Assembly (NCBI RefSeq): GCF_050467285.1
Contig: NZ_JBCMUN010000006.1
Span: 124,001 to 188,000, forward strand
Length of the DNA stretch: 64,000 nt
Direction: 5' to 3'
From: Paenibacillus_E oryzisoli_A
GTDB lineage: Bacteria; Bacillota; Bacilli; Paenibacillales; NBRC-103111
Positions within the stretch are counted from its first letter, which is position 1. Every line of letters begins with the position of its first letter. Made by a program: the position numbers and the translations under genes. The notes beneath the pieces are model-generated. The model had not been told where the DNA came from, searched no databases, and saw only the letters and a list, made by a program, of their open reading frames with translations. Positions 50,577 to 58,728 of the stretch are shown one piece after another.

Positions 50577-50622
50577 ACGAACTTTCCCGATGATACGGGG
50601 CTGTTTGTCGGCCTTTTCTGTC
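50571..50622 (+). terminator. Leader terminator (attenuator) before the nitrate transporter gene
   Basis: Arms AGGCCGAC (50571-50578) and GTCGGCCT (50607-50614), inner CCCG/CGGG pairing, then a T-rich tail TTTTCTGTCT. It lies between the promoter and the gene, so operon expression needs antitermination. Confidence 0.85.
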
Positions 50623-50700
50623 TAGAATCGCATCGGCATCATTTATCGGGTAGGAACACATGAAGAGAAGGCGAAAAGCCTCGCAAAGGAGAGGGTATGC

Positions 50701-51948
50701 ATGGTGGATCGGAAAAGTTTTTTGCAAGTTGGGCACAAAGGGTCATTGTTCAGCGCTTTCCTGTATTTTGACATGAGCTTCATGGTGTGGGTGATTCTCG
50801 GTCCGCTGGCAGTTATTCTCGCGAATGACTTCCATCTAAATGCCGCGGAAAAAGCGAACCTCGTTGCCCTGCCGACGCTGGGGGGCGCCGTACTCCGCCT
50901 CGTGCTTGGCGTGCTGACCGATAAAATCGGCCCCAAGCGAACCGGCCAGATCGGGCTCACTTTAACGTTGATTCCGCTGTTCTGGGGTTGGCAGTTTGCG
51001 AACACGATGGGCGACATGTACTTCGTCGCGTTGATGCTCGGCATCGCTGGAGCAAGCTTCGCAGCTGCGCTGCCACTGGCATCCTCGTGGTATCCACCGC
51101 AGTATCAAGGGCTTGCGATGGGGATCGCCGGCGCTGGCAACAGCGGCACGATCTTTGCGACGCTGTTCGCGAACCGGATTGCGCAGCATTTTGGCACCTG
51201 GCATGTCGTCTTCGGCATTGCTTTGATCCCGATCGTCATCACACTGATCCTGTTCAGTATCTTGGCGAAGGACAGCCCGAACAAACCGGCGCCGAAGAAG
51301 CTGGCGGAATATGGCCGCGTGCTCAAGCAGCGCGATGCCTGGCTGTTCTGTATTTTTTACAGCGTGACGTTCGGCGGTTTTGTCGGGATGTCGACCTATC
51401 TCACGATTTTCTTCAACACGCAGTACGGCTTGTCTCCCATTCGCGCAGCGGACTTCACCACTTTGTGCGTCATCGGCGGCAGCTTCTTCCGGCCTGTGGG
51501 TGGCTGGCTTGCGGATCGGATCGGCGGCATTCGAATGCTGATGGTGCTGTACGGTATTGTCGGGCTGATGATGGCGGGCATTTCGACCCTGCCTGCGTTG
51601 TCAGTGACAACCGTGTTGTTGTTCGTCGCCATGATGGCACTTGGAATGGGGAACGGGTCGGTATTCCAGCTTGTGCCGCAGCGCTTCCGGGCGGAGATTG
51701 GCGTCATGACCGGGATCGTCGGCGCAGCCGGGGGACTCGGCGGCTACTTCCTGCCGAAAATTCTCGGCAATCTGAAGCTGTCCACCGGTTCTTTCACACC
51801 GGGGTTCCTGACGCTCAGCGTCATTGCGGTATTGTGCATCGTGATTATCGCCGTTGTTCAAGGTCAATGGAAGCGTACATGGATCGGCGAAGGCGGCAAG
51901 GTGTCTGCCAGTTCAGCGGCTTCCATAGATACTACACTACAAGCCTAA
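50701..51948 (+). CDS. narK: Nitrate/nitrite transporter, MFS (NarK/NasA type)
   Basis: 415 residues with 12 predicted membrane helices. It matches the nitrate/nitrite porter family: 'FYFDMSFMVWVILGPLAVIL'-like first helix, the nitrate signature 'GIAGASFAAALPLASSWYPPQYQGLAMGIAGAGNSG' in helix 5 with conserved glycines, and a related 'MALGMGNGSVFQLVPQRF' in the second half. It imports nitrate as nitrogen source, or exports nitrite. AAAGGAGAGGG lies before the ATG. It is the first gene of the nitrate assimilation cluster, under the GlnR box, consensus promoter and ANTAR attenuator described just upstream. Confidence 0.9.
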   Translation: MVDRKSFLQVGHKGSLFSAFLYFDMSFMVWVILGPLAVILANDFHLNAAEKANLVALPTLGGAVLRLVLGVLTDKIGPKRTGQIGLTLTLIPLFWGWQFANTMGDMYFVALMLGIAGASFAAALPLASSWYPPQYQGLAMGIAGAGNSGTIFATLFANRIAQHFGTWHVVFGIALIPIVITLILFSILAKDSPNKPAPKKLAEYGRVLKQRDAWLFCIFYSVTFGGFVGMSTYLTIFFNTQYGLSPIRAADFTTLCVIGGSFFRPVGGWLADRIGGIRMLMVLYGIVGLMMAGISTLPALSVTTVLLFVAMMALGMGNGSVFQLVPQRFRAEIGVMTGIVGAAGGLGGYFLPKILGNLKLSTGSFTPGFLTLSVIAVLCIVIIAVVQGQWKRTWIGEGGKVSASSAASIDTTLQA

Positions 51949-51963
51949 CTGTCACGTAGAAGT

Positions 51964-51999
51964 GCGCTGCCGGGGAGGATCAATTCGATCCGGCAGCGC
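51964..51999 (+). terminator. Strong hairpin after the transporter gene
   Basis: Perfect 10-base arms GCGCTGCCGG and CCGGCAGCGC with inner GGATC/GATCC, but no T-run. Two more inverted repeats follow (CATGCAGC...GCTGCATG near 52029-52060 and AAAGACG...CGTCTTT near 52065-52089), making a highly structured 250-base spacer. Confidence 0.6.
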
Positions 52000-52087
52000 G
52001 GCATCCGGTGTTCCGTAAAGATTTTGCTCATGCAGCTTGCTGCGTGTGCCTCAGGCTGCATGGGCAAAGACGTTACGACCAGCGTCT

Positions 52088-52117
52088 TTGACTTTTGTAA
52101 TGGAACTCTTTTATAGC
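52088..52117 (+). promoter_or_regulatory. Possible sigma-A promoter of nirB
   Basis: TTGACT (52088-52093), 18-base spacer, TATAGC (52112-52117). Weak -10. It would place the start near 52124, directly before the hairpin terminator at 52134. Confidence 0.35.
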
Positions 52118-52133
52118 TCCATATCCCGCATTT

Positions 52134-52176
52134 GTCATTTGGGCGGCGTTAGCTGCTTCCCAAATGACCCTTTTTT
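52134..52176 (+). terminator. Intrinsic terminator upstream of nirB
   Basis: Arms GTCATTTGGG and CCCAAATGAC, loop of about 15 bases, then CCTTTTTT. It stands only 45 bases before the nirB start, so it either ends the transporter transcript or acts as an attenuator for nirB. I did not find a convincing pair of ANTAR hexaloops here. Confidence 0.85.
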
Positions 52177-52221
52177 CCACATTCCAACAAGCGATCGTTA
52201 AAGAATGGAAGGATGATGACA

Positions 52222-54642
52222 ATGACAGTGAACAAAGAGAAGCTGGTACTGGTTGGCAACGGCATGGCAGGGGTTAACGCTGTCGAGCATCTGCTCAAAC
52301 TTGCTCCGGATAAATATGACATTACCATTTTCGGCACGGAGCCGCATCCGAACTATAACCGGATTTTGTTGTCTTACGTTCTTTCCGGCGATTCCAAAGT
52401 CGAAGACATCGTGATCCATCCTTATGAATGGTACAAATCGAACAACATTACGCTGTATACGAGTCAAACGGTCACGAACATCGATACCGAAGCCCAAACC
52501 GTCACAAGCGACATGGGCGTGACCGTTCCGTACGACAAACTGATTTTGGCGACAGGCTCGAATCCTTTCATCATTCCGATGCCGGGTGCGGACAAAGAGG
52601 GCGTCATGGCGTACCGGACGATCCGCGATTGCGAGATCATGATGGAGTCGGCGAAAAAGTATAAAAAAGCGATCGTCATCGGCGGCGGTTTGCTCGGCCT
52701 GGAGGCTGCGCGCGGCTTCCTGAATCTCGGGATGAAGGTAGACGTTGTTCATATCGTCGATACAATCATGGAGCGGCAGCTTGACCGCACCGCTTCCAAA
52801 ATGCTGCAAGCAGCGCTGGAAGAGCAAGGCATCAACTTCCTTTTGGCCAAACAATCGGAGGAAATCATCGGCGACAAGCGCGTCAAAGGGCTGAAATTCA
52901 AGGACGGCACGGTTGCGGAAGCGGACCTCATCGTCATGGCGGTCGGCATACGTCCGAATGTTCAGCTGGCGAAATCGTCCGGCATCGAATGCAATCCGGG
53001 GATTCTCGTCAACGACTACCTGCAAACGAACGTACCTAACGTGTACGCCGTTGGCGAGTGCGCGATGCATCGCGGTGTCGCTTACGGTTTGGTGGCGCCG
53101 CTGTACGAGCAAGGGGCAGTGTTGGCGAAGCACCTGGCTGGCGTGGAAACTGGACCGTATGAAGGTTCAATTGTCTATACCAAGTTGAAAGTATCCGGTG
53201 TGGACGTCTTCTCCGGTGGCAAATTTATGGATGCTGAAGGGACCAAAGCGATTCGCATTCACGACGAATTCACCGGCGTTTACAAGAAAGTCGTCATCCA
53301 AGACAACAAAATTATCGGTGCCGTGCTCTTCGGCGATACAGCAGATGGCACGCGTCTCATGCAAATGATCCGGGAAGAAACGGACATCAGCGGCATGGCC
53401 AAGACGTCCATCCTTACGGATAACAGCAGCGGCGGCGCGGCATCCGGTGTGGCCGACATGAAGGACGATGCGATTATTTGCGGCTGCAACGGGGTCACGA
53501 AAGGCACGATCTGCTCGGCGATCAAGGAGCAAGGGCTGACGACAGTCGATGAGGTGAAAAACTGCACAACAGCGTCCCGTTCCTGCGGCGGCTGTAAGCC
53601 GTTGGTGAGCGATTTGCTCGCTTTTACACTTGGCGCCTCTTACGATAAAAACGCAGCCAAAGAATCCATTTGCGGCTGCACGACACTGTCTCGGGATGAA
53701 GTCGTAGATGGGATTCGTGAAAAAGGCTTGACTCACGTCCGCGAAGTGATGCATGTGCTCGGCTGGACCAATGAAGAGGGCTGCTCCAAATGCCGCCCTG
53801 CGCTGAACTATTACCTGGGCATGATTGCCCCGGAAACGTATAAAGACGATAGCACGTCCCGTTTCGTGAACGAGCGGATGCATGCGAACATTCAAAAAGA
53901 CGGCACCTACTCCGTCGTTCCGCGGATTTATGGCGGCGTGACGAATCCTTCGGAGCTCAAGCGAATTGCCGAAGTGGCGGAGAAGTTCAACGTACCAACC
54001 GTGAAATTTACCGGTGGACAACGACTCGACTTGCTCGGTGTGAAAAAAGAAGACCTCACCGCGATGTGGGAAGCGCTCGACATGCCGTCCGGCTACGCCT
54101 ACGGCAAAGCGCTCCGCACGGTGAAAACGTGCGTCGGCGACACGTTCTGCCGCTTCGGCACCGGCGACGCGATGGGCGTCGGCATCGAGCTGGAGAAGCG
54201 GTTCGAGCGCCTGAATACGCCGGCGAAGGTGAAGCTGGCCGTATCCGGCTGCCCGCGTAACTGCGCAGAATCCGGCATTAAAGACCTTGGCGTCGTCTCC
54301 GTCGACGGCGGCTGGGAGCTGTACGCAGGCGGCAACGGCGGCGTGAAAGTGCGCGTCGGCGACCTGCTGGTCACCGTGAAAACCGAAGCGGATATTATCG
54401 AGTACTCGGAAGCGTACCTGCAATACTACCGTGAAACCGGTAAGTACGGCGAACGCACTAGCGAGTGGGTGCACCGTCTCGGCATCGAGCATATCCGCGA
54501 AGTTGTGAAGGATGATGAGAAGCGTCAAGCGCTCTGCGCTCGTATGGAGACGGCGTTATCCGTCCTGACCGATCCTTGGAAGCAAGCGATTGAGAGCAAC
54601 AAAATTAGACGCGATCTCTATGAGGTTGTTGAGTTGAAGTAA
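52222..54642 (+). CDS. nirB: Assimilatory nitrite reductase [NAD(P)H], large subunit
   Basis: About 806 residues. In order: an FAD/NAD(P)H pyridine-nucleotide reductase part (LVLVGNGMAGVNAVEHLL; 'AIVIGGGLLGLEAARGF'; 'NVYAVGECAMH'), two BFD-like [2Fe-2S] modules (IICGCNGV...CGGCKP and SICGCTT...CSKCRP), the ferredoxin-like half domain, and the sirohaem/[4Fe-4S] site with cysteines in KTCVGDTFCRFG and SGCPRNCAE. It reduces nitrite to ammonium in the cytoplasm. The ATG at 52222 is chosen because GGAAGG lies 9 bases upstream; two ATGs at 52213 and 52216 are too close to it. Operon with nirD, 17 bases downstream. Confidence 0.95.
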   Translation: MTVNKEKLVLVGNGMAGVNAVEHLLKLAPDKYDITIFGTEPHPNYNRILLSYVLSGDSKVEDIVIHPYEWYKSNNITLYTSQTVTNIDTEAQTVTSDMGVTVPYDKLILATGSNPFIIPMPGADKEGVMAYRTIRDCEIMMESAKKYKKAIVIGGGLLGLEAARGFLNLGMKVDVVHIVDTIMERQLDRTASKMLQAALEEQGINFLLAKQSEEIIGDKRVKGLKFKDGTVAEADLIVMAVGIRPNVQLAKSSGIECNPGILVNDYLQTNVPNVYAVGECAMHRGVAYGLVAPLYEQGAVLAKHLAGVETGPYEGSIVYTKLKVSGVDVFSGGKFMDAEGTKAIRIHDEFTGVYKKVVIQDNKIIGAVLFGDTADGTRLMQMIREETDISGMAKTSILTDNSSGGAASGVADMKDDAIICGCNGVTKGTICSAIKEQGLTTVDEVKNCTTASRSCGGCKPLVSDLLAFTLGASYDKNAAKESICGCTTLSRDEVVDGIREKGLTHVREVMHVLGWTNEEGCSKCRPALNYYLGMIAPETYKDDSTSRFVNERMHANIQKDGTYSVVPRIYGGVTNPSELKRIAEVAEKFNVPTVKFTGGQRLDLLGVKKEDLTAMWEALDMPSGYAYGKALRTVKTCVGDTFCRFGTGDAMGVGIELEKRFERLNTPAKVKLAVSGCPRNCAESGIKDLGVVSVDGGWELYAGGNGGVKVRVGDLLVTVKTEADIIEYSEAYLQYYRETGKYGERTSEWVHRLGIEHIREVVKDDEKRQALCARMETALSVLTDPWKQAIESNKIRRDLYEVVELK

Positions 54643-54659
54643 CGGGGAGGAGCATACGG

Positions 54660-55010
54660 ATGAATACACAAACGGAACAAAGCGTATGGGTGCAAGCTGT
54701 TTCTTATGAGGAATTGGCGTTGAACACAGGGAAAACGATCCGCTATCAGGATGTCGAGGTTGCGCTGTTCAAACTGCAAAGCGGCAAGCTGCATGCGATT
54801 CAAAATCGCTGCCCGCACAAGGAAGGGGTGCTGGCTGAGGGCATTGTCTGCGATGAGCACGTCTTCTGCCCGATGCACGATCGCAAAATTCATTTGCCTT
54901 CCGGCGAGGTTCAAAAGCCCGATACCGGCTGCGTGCAAACATATGAAACGAAGATCCAGGACGGCTACGTATATATTGCCTTTCCGGCGGCGCGGGATAT
55001 CGCGAGCTGA
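54660..55010 (+). CDS. nirD: Nitrite reductase small subunit (Rieske-like)
   Basis: 116 residues, a Rieske-fold protein paired with NirB. The positions of the usual cluster ligands are CPHK (residues ~50-53) and CPMHDRKI (~70-77); both Cys-x-His boxes are in fact retained, so a [2Fe-2S] cluster is possible, unlike in enterobacterial NirD, which lacks them. The rest follows the family: 'ALFKLQSGKLHAIQNRC', 'GEVQKPDTGCVQTYETKIQDGYVYI'. GGGGAGGAG precedes the ATG. Located between nirB and nasC in one operon. Confidence 0.93.
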   Translation: MNTQTEQSVWVQAVSYEELALNTGKTIRYQDVEVALFKLQSGKLHAIQNRCPHKEGVLAEGIVCDEHVFCPMHDRKIHLPSGEVQKPDTGCVQTYETKIQDGYVYIAFPAARDIAS

Positions 55011-55048
55011 TTGATTCAGGTGAGGTGGTGAAGGAGGAGGCGAGGGCG

Positions 55049-57151
55049 ATGAAAACGGAGTATAGAGCGCTTGTGGAACAGCCCTCCTCTCATTGCTGCT
55101 TTTGCAGTATGCAGTGCGGGTTGGAATTCATTCCGGGCGAGAGACTAGGCGGGCTGACCATTAAGCCAAGCAGCGTGTTTCCCGTAGCGACTGGTCGATT
55201 GTGTCAAAAAGGATTGAATGCGCTGGAGCATGTGGGGCATTCCGAGCGGATTCTGGAGCCGCTTCAGAAGCAGAAGGGGGTGCTCCCTTGGCGGCCGTTG
55301 TCGTGGGCGGAGGCTTACAGCGGCATTGCCGAAAAGGTCATGGCGTTGCAGGAATTGCATGGTCGCGATGCCGTCGGTGTGTATGGCGGAGGCTCTTTGA
55401 CGAACGAGGTGTGCTACCTGCTCGGCAAATTTACCCGTGTGGCGCTTCGCTCGCGGTACATTGATTATAACGGCCGCTACTGCATGTCCTCGGCGGCTGC
55501 GGCGAGCAATCAAGCATTCGGTATCGATCGCGGGATGACGATGCCTTTGAGCGAGATTCCGAATGCGAAGTACATCATTTTGGCTGGCACCAATATTGCG
55601 GAATGCCAGCCGACGATGATGCCTTACTTGCTGGAAGCGAAGAAGAAAGGCGCCATCATCGTGACCATCGATCCGCGCAACACGATGACCTCTAAGGTTG
55701 CCGATGTGCATGTGCGGCTGCAGCCTGGATTCGATTCCGTCTTTGTCAACGGACTGCTGAACGTAATGATTACGGAGAAGCTGGTGGATGAGCGCTTTGT
55801 TCGGGAACGGACCGTCGGCTTTGAGCACGTGCAGGACGCGGTGAAAAGCTTTACGCCTGAGCGGGTCGAGGCGATGACAGGCATTCTCGAAGCGGTGTTG
55901 CGTACGGTGGCCCGGGGCTTTGCGAAAGCGGAGAGCGGCATCGTCTTGACGGCGCGCGGTTTGGAGCAGCAGAAAAACGGCGTGGAGAATACGCTGAACT
56001 ACATTAATTTATGCCTGCTGACGGGCAAAATCGGTCGGTCCGGCTGCGGCTACGGCGCTGTGACCGGGCAAGCCAACGGTCAAGGCGGGCGCGAGCACGG
56101 GCAAAAGGCCGATCAACTGCCGGGTTACCGGCTGATCGAAGATCCGGCGGCCCGCGAGCATGTGGCGGGCGTGTGGGGCATCGACCCGGCCGAGCTGCCG
56201 GGAAAAGGCGTTTCCGCCTACGAGCTGCTGAAAAAAGTCGACGAGGGCGAAGTAAAGGGCTTGATCGTGCTGGGCTCCAATCCGCTTGTGTCCAGCCCGA
56301 ATAACCGGATGGTGGAGCGGGCTTTGCAGAAGCTGGAGCTGCTCGTCGTCATCGACATGTTCGAGACCGAGACCGCGCGCTATGCGCATTACTTGCTGCC
56401 CGGCTCGTCCTTTAGCGAAGCGGAGGGTACGCTGACGAACTTGGAAGGACGCGTGTTCCATCGGCGGCAAGCGACCGAGCTGCCGGGCCGGGCCAAGCTC
56501 GATTATCGCATCCTGTGCGAGCTGGCGGAGGCGTTGGGGCGAGGGACCTATTTTCAATATGCGGGTATTGAAAATGTGTTCGAGGAGCTTGCGGCTGCTT
56601 CGGCTGGCGGCAAGGCCGACTACAGTGGCATCACCTACCGGCGGCTGCAGGAGGCGAAGGGCCTGTTCTGGCCGTGCCCGTCGCCTGATCATCCGGGAAC
56701 GCCGCACCTGTTCCAGGAGCGGTTCCACCACCCCGACGGCAAAGCGCGCCTCTTCGGCATCGAGCCGAAAATGCCAGGCGAGCCGATCGACGGGGAGTAC
56801 CCGTACATCCTGACCACCGGGCGGCTCGGCAATCACTACCTAAGCGGCGTGCAGACGCGCCGAACTGACGCTTTGTTGAAAAAGGCGCCCGTGCCGGTCG
56901 CCGAGATTCATCCCTCGCTCGCCAAGCGCATCGGGCTGAGCCTGGATCAGTGCATCCGTATCACCAGCCGGCGAGGCTCGCTCGTTTTTCAAGTAAAAGT
57001 GACCGAGGGCATCCAGCCTCGCACCGTCTTCGTCCCTTTCCACTGGGGCGACGACCTGGCGATCAACCAGTTGACGAGCGACGCGCTCGACCCGACGAGC
57101 CGGATGCCGGAGTTTAAGATTTGTGCGGTGCGGATTGAGCGGGTGGAGTAG
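55049..57151 (+). CDS. nasC: Assimilatory nitrate reductase, catalytic molybdopterin subunit
   Basis: 700 residues, near the length of B. subtilis NasC. The N-terminal [4Fe-4S] ligands are Cys16-x2-Cys19-x3-Cys23 and the Cys in GRLCQKG near residue 50. Then follow the bis-MGD binding blocks: 'YGGGSLTNEVCYLLGKF', 'DYNGRYCMSSAAAASNQAFGIDRG', 'IPNAKYIILAGTNIAECQPTM', 'GRSGCGYGAVTGQANGQGGREHGQKADQLPGYR', and the C-terminal 'ILTTGRLGNHYLSGVQTRR'. It reduces nitrate to nitrite. AAGGAGG precedes the ATG at 55049. The FAD-containing electron-transfer subunit NasB is not encoded in the window, nor is a sirohaem gene. Confidence 0.95.
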   Translation: MKTEYRALVEQPSSHCCFCSMQCGLEFIPGERLGGLTIKPSSVFPVATGRLCQKGLNALEHVGHSERILEPLQKQKGVLPWRPLSWAEAYSGIAEKVMALQELHGRDAVGVYGGGSLTNEVCYLLGKFTRVALRSRYIDYNGRYCMSSAAAASNQAFGIDRGMTMPLSEIPNAKYIILAGTNIAECQPTMMPYLLEAKKKGAIIVTIDPRNTMTSKVADVHVRLQPGFDSVFVNGLLNVMITEKLVDERFVRERTVGFEHVQDAVKSFTPERVEAMTGILEAVLRTVARGFAKAESGIVLTARGLEQQKNGVENTLNYINLCLLTGKIGRSGCGYGAVTGQANGQGGREHGQKADQLPGYRLIEDPAAREHVAGVWGIDPAELPGKGVSAYELLKKVDEGEVKGLIVLGSNPLVSSPNNRMVERALQKLELLVVIDMFETETARYAHYLLPGSSFSEAEGTLTNLEGRVFHRRQATELPGRAKLDYRILCELAEALGRGTYFQYAGIENVFEELAAASAGGKADYSGITYRRLQEAKGLFWPCPSPDHPGTPHLFQERFHHPDGKARLFGIEPKMPGEPIDGEYPYILTTGRLGNHYLSGVQTRRTDALLKKAPVPVAEIHPSLAKRIGLSLDQCIRITSRRGSLVFQVKVTEGIQPRTVFVPFHWGDDLAINQLTSDALDPTSRMPEFKICAVRIERVE

Positions 57152-57228
57152 GAATATAGTTGGGAGCAAAAAGTGCGGGTCGCAGGGAAACGTATGTGGT
57201 GATGGAGTTGAACTAAATTAGGATTAGG

Positions 57229-57257
57229 AGCTGTCCTTGTGAGGACGGCTTTTTTTG
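57229..57257 (+). terminator. Intrinsic terminator of the nitrate operon
   Basis: AGCTGTCC / GGACGGCT arms (one G-U) around TTGTGA, followed by seven T residues. Confidence 0.85.
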
Positions 57258-57361
57258 TTTTACAAGCATGAAGGCTTCCAGGTCTACGGCAGACTTTGGG
57301 AGCTTCTTCTTTTGTGTTTCCAGTATTTTCAAAAGGTGATAGAATTGGAGGGTCAATTGTA

Positions 57362-57859
57362 TTGGATATTATGCTGTTTAAACGAAGCGATACGAGCTTA
57401 GGCTTGAAAATTGAAGGGGAATATCGAGAAGGTGTTCCGCTAGTGGATTTACAAAGAGTTGCCATGCGCATTGGCCTATTCATTGACTGTAATTGGGCAA
57501 GTGCTCTTAACTTTTCACGGCTATCCTATTCGTGTCGATGCTTTAAAGACCATCTCTTGCTTCGAGGTTACAGTGCAACAACAATCAAGGCGTATTTGGG
57601 TCAAGTTGAGCGTTTCTTCGCCTATTGGGTGGGGAAGGCGTGGGATTGGAAGGATAACGTCATTCAAAACTACTCGCTGCAACTGCTGGACAGAGGCTTT
57701 TCGCATGCTTATGTGAACCAAGAGATTAGTACAATCAAGTTTTATGCTGCGGGCCGGCTGAGCCGACCCTTGGTCGCCAAGAGGGATTTCGAGGGAGCGA
57801 GTCAGTCGACAAACCTGCACTGGCTAAGTCCGTCGGACCCGGTCGCTATGCTCCCTTAA
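57362..57859 (+). pseudogene. Truncated tyrosine recombinase (integron-integrase-like) running into an attC-like element
   Basis: TTG start with GGAGGG 9 bases upstream. About 128 residues are integrase-derived: an N-terminal region 'KRSDTSLGLKIEGEYREGV' and a SAM-like core-binding domain (LLLRGYSATTIKAYLGQVER, FFAYW, and 'HAYVNQEISTIKFYA'), which matches Xer/IntI-type recombinases. At 57746 homology stops and the frame reads 38 more codons through an attC-like palindrome to a TAA. The whole catalytic domain (Arg, His, Arg, Tyr) is missing, so the protein cannot recombine DNA. The GC content is lower than in the nas genes. It points toward the cassettes. Confidence 0.65.
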
Positions 57860-57894
57860 GCCAGTGAGGGTTCGTGAATACAACAACGTTAGGT
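57746..57894 (+). repeat. attC-like element A, left end replaced by integrase gene
   Basis: From GCTGCGGGCC onward it aligns with element B along its whole length (CCCTTGG, CACTGGCTAAG-x-CCGTCGGACCCGG, TTCGTGAATACAACAAC), ending in the right core GTTAGGT (57888-57894), which fits GTTRRRY. The left core and left arm are missing; integrase-coding DNA stands there instead. Confidence 0.65.
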
Positions 57895-57930
57895 GAAATC
57901 ATTGCAACATATTAATTGGAGGGCATTATC

Positions 57931-58485
57931 ATGGAGGCAAGTATTTTCAATCCAATATTTAATGAAGTGGTCACCAAAAAGTTACAAGAGTATGGTTACC
58001 TTAGCAAAGGACAATGCCTATATAAAACTAAAGGTGAAACAGTTGCTGCATTATTAAGAAGGACATATAGAGGGGATCAAGGAACTAACTTCATTTTTTG
58101 TATACGACATCGGTTTGTGAGAGACCTAAAGGACCTACAAACAAAAAATATTTACTTGAAAGATGCCATAGATTATCCATTTAGAATAGCAATGGTTAAT
58201 TTTAAGGAAGAGGACTTATTCGGTATTACTTATGAACCAATTAATTATCTTAGGCCATCAGAGATTGGATATGAAGGTATTTATTATGGGGATATTCCAA
58301 TTGAAGATACTGATAAAATCGTAGAAAAACTAAATAGATTGACAAATAATATAATTAATTATGAGGGTAAGATTATTAATTTACTTACGCCTCAGAGGTG
58401 TCAGGATTTAATCGAGAAAAAGTCGACAGGTGCATTTATTGAAAGAATGTGGATCGAGGATTACAAGAATTTCTTAGAGAATTGA
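57931..58485 (+). CDS. Cassette gene 1: DUF4304-like protein
   Basis: 184 residues, cytoplasmic, without signal or membrane helix. The pattern ('FNPIFNEVVTKKLQEYGYLSKGQCLYKTKGETVAALLRR', then a 'IRHRF...' strand and a C-terminal 'RCQDLIEKKSTGAFIERMWIEDYKNFLEN') resembles DUF4304 proteins, small proteins of unknown function common on mobile elements. The ATG at 57931 has GGAGGG 7 bases upstream. The gene is strikingly AT-rich against the host and stands between attC-like elements A and B, the layout of an integron gene cassette. Confidence 0.7.
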   Translation: MEASIFNPIFNEVVTKKLQEYGYLSKGQCLYKTKGETVAALLRRTYRGDQGTNFIFCIRHRFVRDLKDLQTKNIYLKDAIDYPFRIAMVNFKEEDLFGITYEPINYLRPSEIGYEGIYYGDIPIEDTDKIVEKLNRLTNNIINYEGKIINLLTPQRCQDLIEKKSTGAFIERMWIEDYKNFLEN

Positions 58486-58517
58486 TTAGTGGGATTGTTC
58501 AGGAAGGCAATGAATTC

Positions 58518-58679
58518 ACCTAACACCTTATTCACGCTGCGGACCTGACGGCCCTTGGTCTGTCAGGAGTATTTTCGAGGAAGCGGACACAGCAGACAAC
58601 ACTACACTGGCTAAGCCCGTCGGACCCGGGGCTGCCGCGCCTTAAGCCTCTCGGGTTCGTGAATACAACAACGTTAGAT
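58518..58679 (+). repeat. attC-like element B, complete
   Basis: 162 bases. Left core ACCTAAC (58518-58524) fits RYYYAAC, right core GTTAGAT (58673-58679) fits GTTRRRY. Inner boxes TTCACG (58531-58536) and CGTGAA (58658-58663) are complementary, so the ends pair over about 20 bases with unpaired bases on one side, as in integron recombination sites folded from a single strand. The two inner spacers differ in length (6 and 9 bases). Confidence 0.7.
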
Positions 58680-58728
58680 GAAATCACAGATGAATCATAT
58701 CAATAATAACTACATAGGAGCTAATTTG

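Noticed and set aside
52020..52180. Second ANTAR hexaloop pair before nirB
   Set aside because: CAAAGACG gives one possible hexaloop with only wobble pairs beneath it; no second one near the terminator.
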